Origin: Dyadobacter frigoris
GTDB taxonomy: Bacteria > Bacteroidota > Bacteroidia > Cytophagales > Spirosomataceae
Length of the DNA: 64,000 nt
Direction: 5' to 3'
Assembly: GCF_005280585.1 (NCBI RefSeq)
Contig: NZ_SZVO01000008.1
Coordinates: 274,921 to 338,920 of the forward strand
Shown here: positions 1-8,456 of the stretch, piece by piece
How positions within the stretch are numbered: the first letter of the stretch is position 1
Layout: each line of letters begins with the position of its first letter
Notes under the pieces: model-generated
Database searches by the model: none
Seen by the model: the letters and a program-made list of their open reading frames with translations, nothing else
Told to the model about the DNA's origin: nothing
Made by a program: the position numbers and the translations under genes

Positions 1-1
1 C

Positions 2-1168
2 GGAAAAGGTTTTGCAATTGCGTCGGCTGCACTTACTTCACTGGCTCTTTTTGCTGCTTTTTGTGGTGTGGCTGGGATCAGTTCCATTGATATTTACAAA
101 GCCAATGTACTGGCCGGGCTTTTCGTAGGAGCGATGATTCCGTTTATATTTTCTTCTCTTGCTATTGCCGCAGTAGGTCGTGCCGCTATGAAAATGGTGG
201 AAGAAGTGCGCCGCCAGTTCCGTGAAATTCCTGGAATTATGGAAGGAACTGCCAAACCCGAGTATGATAAATGTGTAGCGATTTCTACGGAAGCTTCTAT
301 CAAAGAAATGGTGGCTCCCGGATTGATTGCTTTACTGGTACCCGTTATTGTCGGGTTTCTTTTTGGCCCCGAAGTATTGGGCGGGACTCTCGCGGGTGTA
401 ACAGTTTCCGGGGTTTTGATGGGTATTTTTATGAACAATGCCGGTGGTGCCTGGGATAATGCGAAAAAATCTTTTGAAAAAGGTGCTGTCATTAATGGCA
501 AAACGTATTACAAAGGCTCCGATCCACATAAAGCCGCGGTGACGGGTGATACGGTTGGTGATCCATTTAAAGATACTTCCGGACCATCGATGAATATTTT
601 GATCAAATTGATGTCAATTGTTTCCTTGGTAATCGCCCCGCATATCGCTGTTATTCCTGCTGGTGTAGAGGTAGTTGAAGAAGAAATTATTGAAATGCCT
701 ATGACAGAAGTGGAAACGACTATACTTGATTTGAACGGAATGAAGCTAAATATCGCCGCCTCGGGAAATCCTGTGGAAGCTGCTTTGCTGGATTTTATCA
801 AATCTGATAAAAAAGTGGACAAGGAAACCTGGTTTGATTTTGACCGTTTATTATTTAAAACCGGAAGTGACAAACTTGAACAAAAGTCTAAGGAACAGCT
901 TGAAAATGTTGCCGAAATATTAAAAGCATATCCTGATGTGGCAATCAAGCTGGGAGGTTATACGGATAATACCGGAGACGCGGCCGCCAATGTTAAACTT
1001 TCAAGCGAAAGGGCGGAATCAGTAAAAAAATCACTGGAAGATCTGGGTATTGATAAATCACGTCTGGAAGCGGAAGGTTACGGCGAAGAACATCCGGTTG
1101 CATCTAATGACACTGAAAAAGGCAGAGCTGAGAATCGGCGTATATCAATCAGGGTAACGAAGAAGTAA
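2..1168 (+). CDS. hppA: Membrane-bound proton/sodium-translocating pyrophosphatase, C-terminal part, fused to an OmpA-like domain (5' truncated by window edge)
   Basis: The reading frame is open from base 2, so this is the 3' end of a longer gene; 388 residues are visible. The first ~220 residues are the last membrane segments of an ion-pumping pyrophosphatase, which hydrolyses PPi and exports H+ or Na+. Diagnostic stretches are GKGFAIASAALT, VRRQFREIPGIMEGTAKPEY, STEASIKEMVAPG and the C-terminal GDTVGDPFKDTSGPSMN acidic motif. Instead of stopping after the last helix, the protein continues with a linker and a ~110-residue OmpA C-terminal domain (about 832-1160: FDFDRLLFKTGSDKL, GGYTDNTGD, SSERAESVKKSL, ENRRISI). 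Membrane pyrophosphatases end outside the cytoplasm, so this domain should lie in the periplasm, where OmpA domains bind peptidoglycan (inference). The residue deciding K+ dependence lies upstream of the window. Confidence 0.95.
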   Translation, partial: GKGFAIASAALTSLALFAAFCGVAGISSIDIYKANVLAGLFVGAMIPFIFSSLAIAAVGRAAMKMVEEVRRQFREIPGIMEGTAKPEYDKCVAISTEASIKEMVAPGLIALLVPVIVGFLFGPEVLGGTLAGVTVSGVLMGIFMNNAGGAWDNAKKSFEKGAVINGKTYYKGSDPHKAAVTGDTVGDPFKDTSGPSMNILIKLMSIVSLVIAPHIAVIPAGVEVVEEEIIEMPMTEVETTILDLNGMKLNIAASGNPVEAALLDFIKSDKKVDKETWFDFDRLLFKTGSDKLEQKSKEQLENVAEILKAYPDVAIKLGGYTDNTGDAAANVKLSSERAESVKKSLEDLGIDKSRLEAEGYGEEHPVASNDTEKGRAENRRISIRVTKK

Positions 1169-1187
1169 CAATTATTTAATCATGAAA

Positions 1188-1224
1188 AAGCCAGGTCAAG
1201 CAAAACTTAACCTGGCTTCTTTTA
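1188..1224. terminator. Bidirectional intrinsic terminator between hppA and the small convergent gene
   Basis: Perfect 9-bp arms (AAGCCAGGT at 1188-1196, ACCTGGCTT at 1210-1218) are followed by CTTTTAATT on the plus strand. On the minus strand the stem is followed by TTTTTC, so it can end both converging genes. Confidence 0.75.
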
Positions 1225-1235
1225 ATTCCGTTTCC

Positions 1236-1514
1236 TCAAACTGCGCAATGCGCGAATATAACGTTACTATTTCTCCACATCTTGTAACTTCCTGCCTGCG
1301 TAGTTTTAGGCTTCGTTTTTACAAATGTTTCGGTAACTATTGATTCAATATCTGTTTTTTCAATATATTCTTCAAGTAAGGCAATGGAGCAATTCAAAGA
1401 AGAAAAGCTGATGCCGGCATCATTAAGCGTGTGGAACAGATCTCTTAGTACGGCAAGATCTGTCTTGGCCATCAATAAGTTTTCAGGATTCATTCCGTAA
1501 GATTCAAGATTCAT
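1236..1514 (-). CDS. Small hypothetical protein, 92 aa
   Basis: Not recognised. The frame opens with MNLESYGMNPENLLMAKTDL, and a second in-frame ATG at codon 8 could be the true start. There is no signal peptide or membrane segment. The sequence is mixed-charge with a helical centre (LRDLFHTLNDAG, LLEEYIEKTDIES) and a basic TKPKTTQAG stretch near the end. It sits between the hppA terminator, which it shares, and the tracrRNA region. Size and composition resemble small Bacteroidota peptides of the leader type, but no motif proves this. It may be an unrecognised ORF without function. Confidence 0.45.
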   Translation of the reverse strand: MNLESYGMNPENLLMAKTDLAVLRDLFHTLNDAGISFSSLNCSIALLEEYIEKTDIESIVTETFVKTKPKTTQAGSYKMWRNSNVIFAHCAV

Positions 1515-1609
1515 TTTTTAATTATTAAGCTGGTTATTTTAGTTGTGATGCTTAATGGTGTTAAAAAAGTGTACCAGGGCAATTCGGGGAGGGAATTTTG
1601 GAGTGGTCT

Positions 1610-1692
1610 AAAAACAAAAATGTCTCCCGTTAAAAGTCGAGAGACGAACTTAATGTTTTCACAGCGGAAAAATCCTTATTGTGATTTGCTTC
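1610..1692 (-). ncRNA. tracrRNA of the type II-C system
   Basis: Read on the minus strand, the RNA begins with GAAGCAAATCACAAT (1678-1692), which pairs with the first ~14 nt of the crRNA-sense repeat: 13 contiguous base pairs plus a G-U. It continues with AAGGATTTTTCC, a short nexus hairpin, then GCTGTGAAAACATTAAG, the usual backbone of Bacteroidota II-C tracrRNAs. It ends in a terminator hairpin at 1622-1645 (GTCTCTCG / CGGGAGAC with one wobble) followed by a T-tract interrupted by one G (1610-1620). It is transcribed divergently from cas9. The anti-repeat is directly visible; exact ends are inferred from the promoter and terminator. Confidence 0.9.
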
Positions 1693-1696
1693 AATG

Positions 1697-1729
1697 CAAA
1701 TATATGAATAATATAAAACAAGTGACAAA
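1697..1729 (-). promoter_or_regulatory. Predicted tracrRNA promoter, Bacteroidota type
   Basis: On the minus strand TTTG (1726-1729) is followed after 21 bp by TATATTTG (1697-1704). This matches the Bacteroidota TTTG-N19-21-TAnnTTTG consensus and puts the start a few bases downstream, right at the anti-repeat. Confidence 0.65.
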
Positions 1730-1746
1730 ATATTGGATATTTAAAT

Positions 1747-1754
1747 TATTTTTG
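1747..1754 (+). promoter_or_regulatory. Possible cas9 -7 promoter element
   Basis: TATTTTTG matches TAnnTTTG and lies 27 bp before the cas9 ATG. No clear TTTG is present at the expected upstream distance, so the call is tentative. It sits about 40 bp from the divergent tracrRNA promoter. Confidence 0.35.
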
Positions 1755-1780
1755 ATAAAATAAAACTGTCCCTCCCAAAT

Positions 1781-4700
1781 ATGAGCAAAAAAATACTAGG
1801 TCTTGATTTAGGCACAACCTCAATTGGTTGGGCATTTGTAATAGAAGCTGATAACCAAGAATATTCCGAAATTAAGAAAATTGGTGTAAGAGTTAATCCG
1901 CTTACAACAGACGAACAGACCAATTTTGAAAAAGGTAAGCCTGTATCTGTTAACGCAGACAGAACACTTAAAAGAGGAGCTAGAAGAAATTTACAACGTT
2001 ATAAACAACGCCGTGAAAATCTGGTAGAGGTTTTAAAAAATAATAATCTTATTACAAGTGATTCAGTTTTGGCTGAAAACGATAAAAATACCACTCATTC
2101 TACTTTTGAGATTAGAGCACGAGCAGCTTCCGAGAAAGTTGAAAAAGAGGAACTCGCCAGAATTTTGTTAATGATAAATAAAAAACGGGGTTATAAAAGC
2201 AGTAGAAAGGCTAAAAACGAAGAAGAAGGCCAGGCTATTGACGGAATGGCTATTGCCAAAAGACTTTATGATGAAAATTTAACGCCTGGGCAACTCAGTT
2301 GTGCATTACTGAAAGAAGGTAGAAAGGTTCTCCCTGATTTTTATCGCTCTGATCTACAAACTGAGTTTAACGGGATTTGGGACTTTCACCAATCATTTTA
2401 TCCGGACATTTTAACTGATGGATTTAAAAATGAAATTGCTGGAAAGGGTCAGCGCGCAACAGCGGCGTCATTTTGGAATAGGTATAAGTTTAATACTGCT
2501 GAAAATAAGGGGACAAAAGCTGAAAAGAGACTGAGAAGTTATGAATGGAGAAGTAAGGCTATTAACACAAAACTCAGTGCGGAAGAGGTTGCCTACGTCC
2601 TGACGGAAGTGAACAACAATATCAGTAATTCCAGCGGATACCTTGGCGAGATTAGTGACAGAAGTAAAGAGCTTTATTTCAATAAGGAAACTATTGGCCA
2701 ATATTTGTACAAACAATTATTGGTTAGCCCCCATTCGAGAATGAAAGGTCAGGTTTTTTATCGTCAGGACTATTTTGATGAATTTGAAACAATTTGGGAA
2801 ACTCAGTCTAGATATCATTCGGAGCTTACCAAGGATTTGAAAATTGAGATTAGAGATATAATCATTTTTTACCAGAGAAAACTAAAATCGCAAAAAGGCC
2901 AGGTAGGTATTTGCGAGTTAGAAAACAAGGAAATTGATCTTGAAATAGATGGCAAAAAGGTTACGCGGACTATTGGAGCAAAGGTCATACCAAAATCTTC
3001 CCCGCTTTTTCAGGAATTCAAAATCTGGCAAAATTTAAATAATCTACTTTTTCAAAATAAGAAATCGAAAGAAATTATTCCACTGGATCTGGACGCGAAA
3101 GGAATTCTTTTTGAAGAACTGAATTCAAAAGGAAATTTGAAAACTGATGATGCGCTTAATATACTGGGATATAATCCAAAAGAATGGGATGCCAATTTTT
3201 CGAGTCTGGAAGGAAATAAGACCAATCAGATATTTTATGAAACATTTCTAAAAATGCTGGAATTGGAAGGGCACGAAGAGTATGTCTTATCTGATTTTTC
3301 GGGAAAAGAGATTAAAGAATTAATTCTTTCCTTTTTTGAATCAATGGGTATTGAAATTTCTATACTTAATTTTAGTGCTGATCTGGATGGTAAGGCATTT
3401 GAAAAACAACCTGCCTATCTGTTCTGGCATCTTCTTTATTCCTACACGGATGACAGTAGTACAACTGGTGATAAACAACTTCTGGAAATACTTCAATCTA
3501 AATTTGGCTTCAAAAAGGAGCATGCAATATTGTTGTCCAACATTAATTTTGAAAATGATTACGGAAATCTTAGTGCCAAAGCGATTCGTAAAATACTTCC
3601 CTTTTTAAAGGCGGGACACCCGCTATCAGGTGAATCTAAATTTGACGGCTCTTTAAGTGCCAGGTTACTAGCCGGCTATAAGGATTCTTCTTCAATCACA
3701 AAAGAAGAAAACGACAATCGTGATTTAAAGGAAAGATTGAAAATATTACCAAAAAACAGTTTGCGAAACCCTGTGGTTGAAAAGATTCTCAATCAAATGG
3801 TAAATGTCGTAAATGCAATTATTGATGATCCGTCTTTGGGTAGGCCGGATGAGATAAGAATTGAACTGGCAAGGGAGCTAAAAAAGAATGCAAAAGAGCG
3901 TGAGGAGATGACTTCTCAGATTAACTCGGCAAAGACTAATCATGAGGCTATTAGAAAGAAACTGATAAATGAGTTTGGTGTTAAAAATCCTACAAGAAAT
4001 GATATCATTAGGTTCAAATTATATGATGAATTAAAACTGAACAGTTATAAAGATTTATACACGAATCATTATATTTCGCCGCAGGAATTGTTTACAAATA
4101 AATATGATATAGAACATATCATTCCCAAGTCCAGGCTCTTTGACGATAGTTTTTCAAATAAAACCATTGTTCCAAGGTCTGTAAATGCAAATAAGGATAA
4201 GGCAACTGCATACGACTTTATTTCCAACACCTATTCTAATGATCTCAAAGATTATTTGGCCAGAGTGGAAATGATGTTTAAAACAAAAGATGGGTCTATC
4301 AGTAAAGCAAAATATAAAAAATTGCTGATGAAAGGTAGCGATATTGGAGAGGGCTTTATTGAACGAGATCTTCGGGACAGCCAATACATTGCAAAAAAGG
4401 CGAAACAAATGTTACTCCGGATTTGCAGAACGGTGGTATCGACAACTGGAAGCGTTACAGATCGTCTCCGGGAAGATTGGAACCTTGTCAACGTAATGCA
4501 GGAATTGAATATGGATAAATTCCGGAAACTTGGTCTGACTGAAATGGTCGAAAAAAAGGATGGAAGTTTTAAGGAACGAATCACTGAATGGACAAAGAGA
4601 AATGATCATCGTCACCATGGTATGGATGCATTAACGATTGCATTTACACGACACGAACATATTCAATATCTCAATAATCTTAATGCTAAGAATAAAGAGG

Positions 4701-5971
4701 ATAAAAAAGGAAAAGAAATTTACGGTATTGAACAAAAGATAACTTTTCTAGAAGGAGAAAACGGAAGTAAGAAAAGAAAGTTTAAAGCACCACTTCCTAA
4801 TTTCAGAAATGAAGCTAAAAGTCATCTTGAAAATCTTCTGATCTCTTGTAAATCAAAAAATAAAGTTACTACGAAAAATAAAAATAAGGTAAAAGTTAAA
4901 AATGGCACTAAAACGCGAATTGAATTAACGCCACGTGGCGCATTGCACAAAGAGACTGTTTATGGAAGAATCCGGCAGTACAAAACGAAAGAAGAAAAAA
5001 TAGGTGCTAAGTTTGACCTTGAAACTATTAAAACTGTCGCTAACAGTACTTACCGGGATTTGCTAACAGACAGACTTCTTAACAATGAAAATGATCCTAA
5101 AAAAGCCTTTACCGGAGCCAATTCATTAATTAAAAAACCAATTTATATTAATTCTGGAAAAGTGGATGTTGTCCCTGAAAAAGTAAAACTTGTGTGGCTT
5201 GAAGATGATTTTACAATTCGGAAAGAAATTACGCCTGATTTGAAAATTGACAAAGTTATTGATTCCGGTATTCGCAAAATTTTGGAAAACAGACTAATGG
5301 ATTTTGATGGTAATGCCAAAGAAGCGTTCTCGAATCTTGATAAAAATCCAATTTGGCTAAATGAAAAAGCGGGAATTGCTATAAAAAGAGTGAAGATAAG
5401 CGGTGTGAAAAATGCTGAGTCTCTTCATTATAAGAAGGATAATCTTGGTAATTACGTTGAAGATAATCTTGGCAAACGTATTCCTACTGATTTTGTGAGT
5501 ACGGGAAGTAATCATCATGTAGCGATATACCGTGATGAGGAAGGAAACTTGCAGGATCAGGTAATATCATTTTATGAAACTGTTGAGCGCGTTAATCAGG
5601 GACTTTCTATCATTGACCGATCATATAATCAAGATAAAGGATGGAAATTTCTCTTTTCCATGAAACAAAATGAGTATTTTGTTTTTCCTGCATCCGATTT
5701 TGATCCTTCTGAGGTTGATTTGTTGAATTCGGCTAACAATAAACTAATTAGCCCAAATTTATTCAGAGTTCAAAAATTTTCAAAAGTCACGTATGGAAAT
5801 TCTTCTGTTCGTGACTATGTTTTTAGACATCATCTTGAAACTTCTGTTGAAGAAAAAAAGGCTTTAAAGGATGTAGCCTATAAAAGCATAAAGAGTGTGT
5901 CAAATTTTGAGAACATAATCAAAGTTCGTGTCAACCACATTGGGAAAATTGTGAAAGTCGGTGAATATTAG
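1781..5971 (+). CDS. cas9: CRISPR-associated endonuclease Cas9, subtype II-C
   Basis: RNA-guided DNA nuclease of 1,396 aa, the normal size for large Bacteroidota II-C Cas9. RuvC-I is at the N-terminus (ILGLDLGTTSIGWAF, D9). The arginine-rich bridge helix is at 61-78 (RTLKRGARRNLQRYKQRR). RuvC-II is EIRIELAREL with E695. HNH is YDIEHIIPKSRLF with D776 and catalytic H779, then SNKTIV with N793. RuvC-III is HHGMDALTIAF with H945/H946 and D949. All catalytic residues are present, so the protein should be active. The remainder is a REC lobe (about 95-685) and a PAM-interacting C-terminal region. It is followed by cas1 and cas2 on the same strand and no cas4 or csn2 is present, which fits II-C. Confidence 0.98.
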   Translation: MSKKILGLDLGTTSIGWAFVIEADNQEYSEIKKIGVRVNPLTTDEQTNFEKGKPVSVNADRTLKRGARRNLQRYKQRRENLVEVLKNNNLITSDSVLAENDKNTTHSTFEIRARAASEKVEKEELARILLMINKKRGYKSSRKAKNEEEGQAIDGMAIAKRLYDENLTPGQLSCALLKEGRKVLPDFYRSDLQTEFNGIWDFHQSFYPDILTDGFKNEIAGKGQRATAASFWNRYKFNTAENKGTKAEKRLRSYEWRSKAINTKLSAEEVAYVLTEVNNNISNSSGYLGEISDRSKELYFNKETIGQYLYKQLLVSPHSRMKGQVFYRQDYFDEFETIWETQSRYHSELTKDLKIEIRDIIIFYQRKLKSQKGQVGICELENKEIDLEIDGKKVTRTIGAKVIPKSSPLFQEFKIWQNLNNLLFQNKKSKEIIPLDLDAKGILFEELNSKGNLKTDDALNILGYNPKEWDANFSSLEGNKTNQIFYETFLKMLELEGHEEYVLSDFSGKEIKELILSFFESMGIEISILNFSADLDGKAFEKQPAYLFWHLLYSYTDDSSTTGDKQLLEILQSKFGFKKEHAILLSNINFENDYGNLSAKAIRKILPFLKAGHPLSGESKFDGSLSARLLAGYKDSSSITKEENDNRDLKERLKILPKNSLRNPVVEKILNQMVNVVNAIIDDPSLGRPDEIRIELARELKKNAKEREEMTSQINSAKTNHEAIRKKLINEFGVKNPTRNDIIRFKLYDELKLNSYKDLYTNHYISPQELFTNKYDIEHIIPKSRLFDDSFSNKTIVPRSVNANKDKATAYDFISNTYSNDLKDYLARVEMMFKTKDGSISKAKYKKLLMKGSDIGEGFIERDLRDSQYIAKKAKQMLLRICRTVVSTTGSVTDRLREDWNLVNVMQELNMDKFRKLGLTEMVEKKDGSFKERITEWTKRNDHRHHGMDALTIAFTRHEHIQYLNNLNAKNKEDKKGKEIYGIEQKITFLEGENGSKKRKFKAPLPNFRNEAKSHLENLLISCKSKNKVTTKNKNKVKVKNGTKTRIELTPRGALHKETVYGRIRQYKTKEEKIGAKFDLETIKTVANSTYRDLLTDRLLNNENDPKKAFTGANSLIKKPIYINSGKVDVVPEKVKLVWLEDDFTIRKEITPDLKIDKVIDSGIRKILENRLMDFDGNAKEAFSNLDKNPIWLNEKAGIAIKRVKISGVKNAESLHYKKDNLGNYVEDNLGKRIPTDFVSTGSNHHVAIYRDEEGNLQDQVISFYETVERVNQGLSIIDRSYNQDKGWKFLFSMKQNEYFVFPASDFDPSEVDLLNSANNKLISPNLFRVQKFSKVTYGNSSVRDYVFRHHLETSVEEKKALKDVAYKSIKSVSNFENIIKVRVNHIGKIVKVGEY

Positions 5972-6031
5972 TATTTTAACTGCCGTTAAATAACAATTCC
6001 GACGGAATTTTCGATATGTAACTACTAATTT

Positions 6032-6072
6032 ATAATTTGGGAGGACTCAATGTCATAATCCTCCCAAATTAT
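6032..6072 (+). promoter_or_regulatory. 14-bp perfect stem-loop abutting the cas1 start codon
   Basis: Arms ATAATTTGGGAGGA (6032-6045) and TCCTCCCAAATTAT (6059-6072) are perfectly complementary around a 13-nt loop; the 3' arm ends one base before the cas1 ATG. The loop contains ATG TCA TAA (6050-6058) placed 5 nt after GGGAGGA. No T-tract follows, so it is not a classical terminator. A role in cas1 translation or cas9-cas1 mRNA processing is inference. Confidence 0.6.
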
Positions 6073-6987
6073 ATGATTAAACGAACGCTTCACTTCGGTA
6101 ATCCCGCATATCTGAGCCTTAATAATGCCCAATTAAGTATTGATCTTCCACATTTGCGTGAATTTGGAGAAGAACATTCCAAGAAATCAATAGCGATTGA
6201 AGATATTGGTGTACTTATTCTGGAACATAAACAAATTACCATCACACATGGCTGTATTGCGGCATTGCTTGAAAATAATGTCGCGATTATCACCTGCAAT
6301 CATTCTCATCATCCTACCGGCTTATTGCTGCCGCTTGAAGGTAATGGATTACAAAGTAAAACCTACCGGTACCAGATAGAAGCTTCACAGCCGCTTAAAA
6401 AACAATTGTGGCAACAAACTATTCAGGCTAAGATCTATAATCAGGCGGCAGTACTTCGTGAGCGTGGAATTCCAATGGAAAATATGCTTCATTGGGTAAA
6501 AAGTGTTCGTTCCGGTGATCCTGATAATTTTGAAGGAAGGGCTGCCGCATATTACTGGAAAAATGTATTTCCAAAGAAAGTCGAATTTTTTCGAGGACGT
6601 GAAGGTAATCCACCTAACAATTTACTCAATTATGGCTACGCGATTTTACGTGCCATTGTAGCAAGAGGATTGGTCTCTTCCGGGCTTCTGCCCACGTTGG
6701 GTATTCATCATCACAATCAATATAATGCCTATTGTCTGGCGGATGATATTATGGAACCATACCGGCCATTTGTAGATCAAATTGTCTTGAAAATTAAAGA
6801 TAATGGCGAAAACTTTCTGGAATTGTCAACTTCCCTGAAATCAAAGTTGATGGATATAGCCAGTTGTGATATTATGATTGATAACGAAACCAGCCCATTA
6901 ATGGTTGGACTTCAAAAAACGACCTCATCACTGGTGAAATGTTATGAGGGAAAGCAACGTAAAATCAATTATCCAATTATTCTGTAA
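6073..6987 (+). CDS. cas1: CRISPR-associated integrase Cas1, type II
   Basis: Metal-dependent integrase subunit that inserts new spacers with Cas2; 304 aa. An upstream in-frame start would add 12 residues running through the hairpin, so ATG 6073 (MIKRTLHFGNPAYLSL) is chosen because it matches the conserved Cas1 N-terminus. Active-site residues by comparison with type II Cas1: E154 (NFEGRAAAYYW), H213 in GIHHHNQYNAYCL, and E228 in DDIMEPYRPFVD. The intergenic distance from cas9 is 101 bp and contains a strong stem-loop. The preceding CCTCCCAAAT also occurs just before the cas9 start. Confidence 0.96.
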   Translation: MIKRTLHFGNPAYLSLNNAQLSIDLPHLREFGEEHSKKSIAIEDIGVLILEHKQITITHGCIAALLENNVAIITCNHSHHPTGLLLPLEGNGLQSKTYRYQIEASQPLKKQLWQQTIQAKIYNQAAVLRERGIPMENMLHWVKSVRSGDPDNFEGRAAAYYWKNVFPKKVEFFRGREGNPPNNLLNYGYAILRAIVARGLVSSGLLPTLGIHHHNQYNAYCLADDIMEPYRPFVDQIVLKIKDNGENFLELSTSLKSKLMDIASCDIMIDNETSPLMVGLQKTTSSLVKCYEGKQRKINYPIIL

Positions 6988-7026
6988 TTCATCTCCCGGA
7001 TTAAATTGGTCATAACTCTGTCTATC

Positions 7027-7356
7027 ATGCGTTTAAACGAATATAGAATTTTGTGGATACTTGTACTTTTTGACCTGCCAACTGAAACGAAAAAGGAGAA
7101 GAAAGATCATGCCGGATTTCGCAAGGATTTGATGAAAGACGGTTTCGCTATGTTTCAGTTTTCTATTTATCTGCGACATTGTTCCAGCCGCGAAAATGCA
7201 GATGTACATATCAAAAGGGTTAAAGGGTTTTTACCTGAAAAAGGGTACGTAGGAATTTTAACAATTACTGACAAACAGTTTGGAATGATGGAGCTATTTC
7301 AGGCCAGAAAAGTGAAAGACAGGCCAAATGTCCCTCAACAGCTTGAAATGTTTTAG
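7027..7356 (+). CDS. cas2: CRISPR-associated protein Cas2
   Basis: Small dimeric scaffold of the Cas1-Cas2 adaptation complex, 109 aa from ATG 7027 (MRLNEYRILWILVLFDLPTE). The first strand ends in the family D16 (LFDLPT), followed by KKDHAGFRKDLMKDGF and FQFSIYLRHC, the usual Cas2 ferredoxin-like core. An earlier TTG at 7006 is rejected because the residues it adds match nothing in the family. It lies 39 bp after cas1 and is followed by a strong terminator, so cas9-cas1-cas2 form one transcription unit. Confidence 0.95.
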   Translation: MRLNEYRILWILVLFDLPTETKKEKKDHAGFRKDLMKDGFAMFQFSIYLRHCSSRENADVHIKRVKGFLPEKGYVGILTITDKQFGMMELFQARKVKDRPNVPQQLEMF

Positions 7357-7376
7357 AATAGGATAATTAAAATGAC

Positions 7377-7417
7377 AAAAAAAATCGGAAATCTGTTAAG
7401 ATATTCCGATTTTTTTT
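7377..7417. terminator. Bidirectional terminator between cas2 and the CRISPR array
   Basis: AATCGGAA / TTCCGATT arms are flanked by A8 on the left and T8 on the right. The structure terminates the cas operon rightward and can terminate minus-strand array transcripts running toward cas2. Confidence 0.85.
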
Positions 7418-7470
7418 CTTTGATATGTCGACTGTAACTAATTGATTACTAGATAAATAATCCATAGTAT
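7418..7470 (+). other. Putative CRISPR leader (acquisition end)
   Basis: This 53-bp AT-rich stretch lies between the cas2 terminator and the first perfect repeat. It is assigned as the leader because the opposite end of the array carries a degenerate repeat, the usual sign of the old end. Confidence 0.5.
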
Positions 7471-8177
7471 GTTGTTGTCGATATATCAAAGATCGAATTT
7501 TGAAAGCAAATCACAACCGTTGCTAAATTCAATTATAGACGTTGCGCGTTGTTGTCGATATATCAAAGATCGAATTTTGAAAGCAAATCACAACTACTTC
7601 CAAGTTTTTTAAATGCTCTTGCAGTTGTTGTCGATATATCAAAGATCGAATTTTGAAAGCAAATCACAACACCCTTTTCTGTTCCCTGAAAAGATTCAGG
7701 GTTGTTGTCGATATATCAAAGATCGAATTTTGAAAGCAAATCACAACCCAGCCAATAGACCAATCAATTGGAAGATCGTTGTTGTCGATATATCAAAGAT
7801 CGAATTTTGAAAGCAAATCACAACATGATCGATGTCATAAAGGATTTCGGACAAGTTGTTGTCGATATATCAAAGATCGAATTTTGAAAGCAAATCACAA
7901 CTATCTCTGAGCGATGCCAGAAGGGACTGAAGTTGTTGTCGATATATCAAAGATCGAATTTTGAAAGCAAATCACAACGTGAAGTAGAAAAGGATAAAAC
8001 AGCCAGTGGTTGTTGTCGATATATCAAAGATCGAATTTTGAAAGCAAATCACAACTCAGTAGAAAAAGTCCCAACATATACATAGTTGTTGTCGATATAT
8101 CAAAGATCGAATTTTGAAAGCAAATCACAACATGCAGGATCATTGAATCAGACATTGGTAAGTTGTTGTCGATATAT
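7471..8177 (-). CRISPR. Type II-C CRISPR array, cas-proximal part (repeats 1-9, spacers 1-9, and the first 16 bp of repeat 10)
   Basis: Identical 47-bp repeats start at 7471, 7548, 7624, 7701, 7778, 7855, 7932, 8009 and 8085, separated by unique 29-30-bp spacers (period 76-77). On the plus strand a repeat starts GTTGTTGTCGATATATC and ends GCAAATCACAAC. The tracrRNA anti-repeat shows that the crRNA strand is the reverse complement (GTTGTGATTTGCTTTC first), hence minus. Repeat 10 starts at 8162 and is cut after 16 bp by an IS21-family insertion. These nine spacers should be the youngest if acquisition occurs at the cas2 side. Confidence 0.97.
8172..8177. repeat. Target-site duplication of the IS21-family element (left copy; right copy 10899-10904)
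   Basis: ATATAT occurs once at this point of every intact repeat. Here it is present on both sides of the element, giving a 6-bp duplication inside repeat 10. IS21 elements typically duplicate 4-8 bp. Confidence 0.85.
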
Positions 8178-8456
8178 TGCATATTCCACTCTATAGTTTA
8201 CCACGATTCCGATTTCATATTTTACCAGAAATTCCGAACATGCTTTACCAGTGTTCCGGAATAGTTTACCAGTTATTCCGCGGTAGGTTTTACCAGTTAT
8301 TCCGCTGCAAACTTTACCAATTGGAAGTAAAATCAGGGCATTAAAAATCTGTCATTTCGACAGATACTTTACCGGATTTTCCGCTACATACTTTACCACT
8401 GAGGATTTCATACCGTTCTGGGATACATTTGATTACGATCAAAAACTATCCGGAGA
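8178..8456 (+). repeat. IS left end with multiple transposase-binding-type repeats
   Basis: At least six copies of a TTTACCAGTNTTCCG-like motif recur every ~20-30 bp between 8198 and 8400 (for example CTTTACCAGTGTTCCGG and GTTTACCAGTTATTCCG). Internal repeats of this sort are the IstA-binding sites of IS21 ends. This fills the 279 bp before istA; no gene was seen. Confidence 0.75.

Noticed and set aside
94..948. Minus-strand ORFs opposite the pyrophosphatase
   Set aside because: They are antisense shadows of a strongly conserved coding frame, with composition following the opposite codons.
1545..1763. 72-codon ORF on the plus strand before cas9
   Set aside because: It covers the tracrRNA and its terminator on the opposite strand and has no protein-like features.
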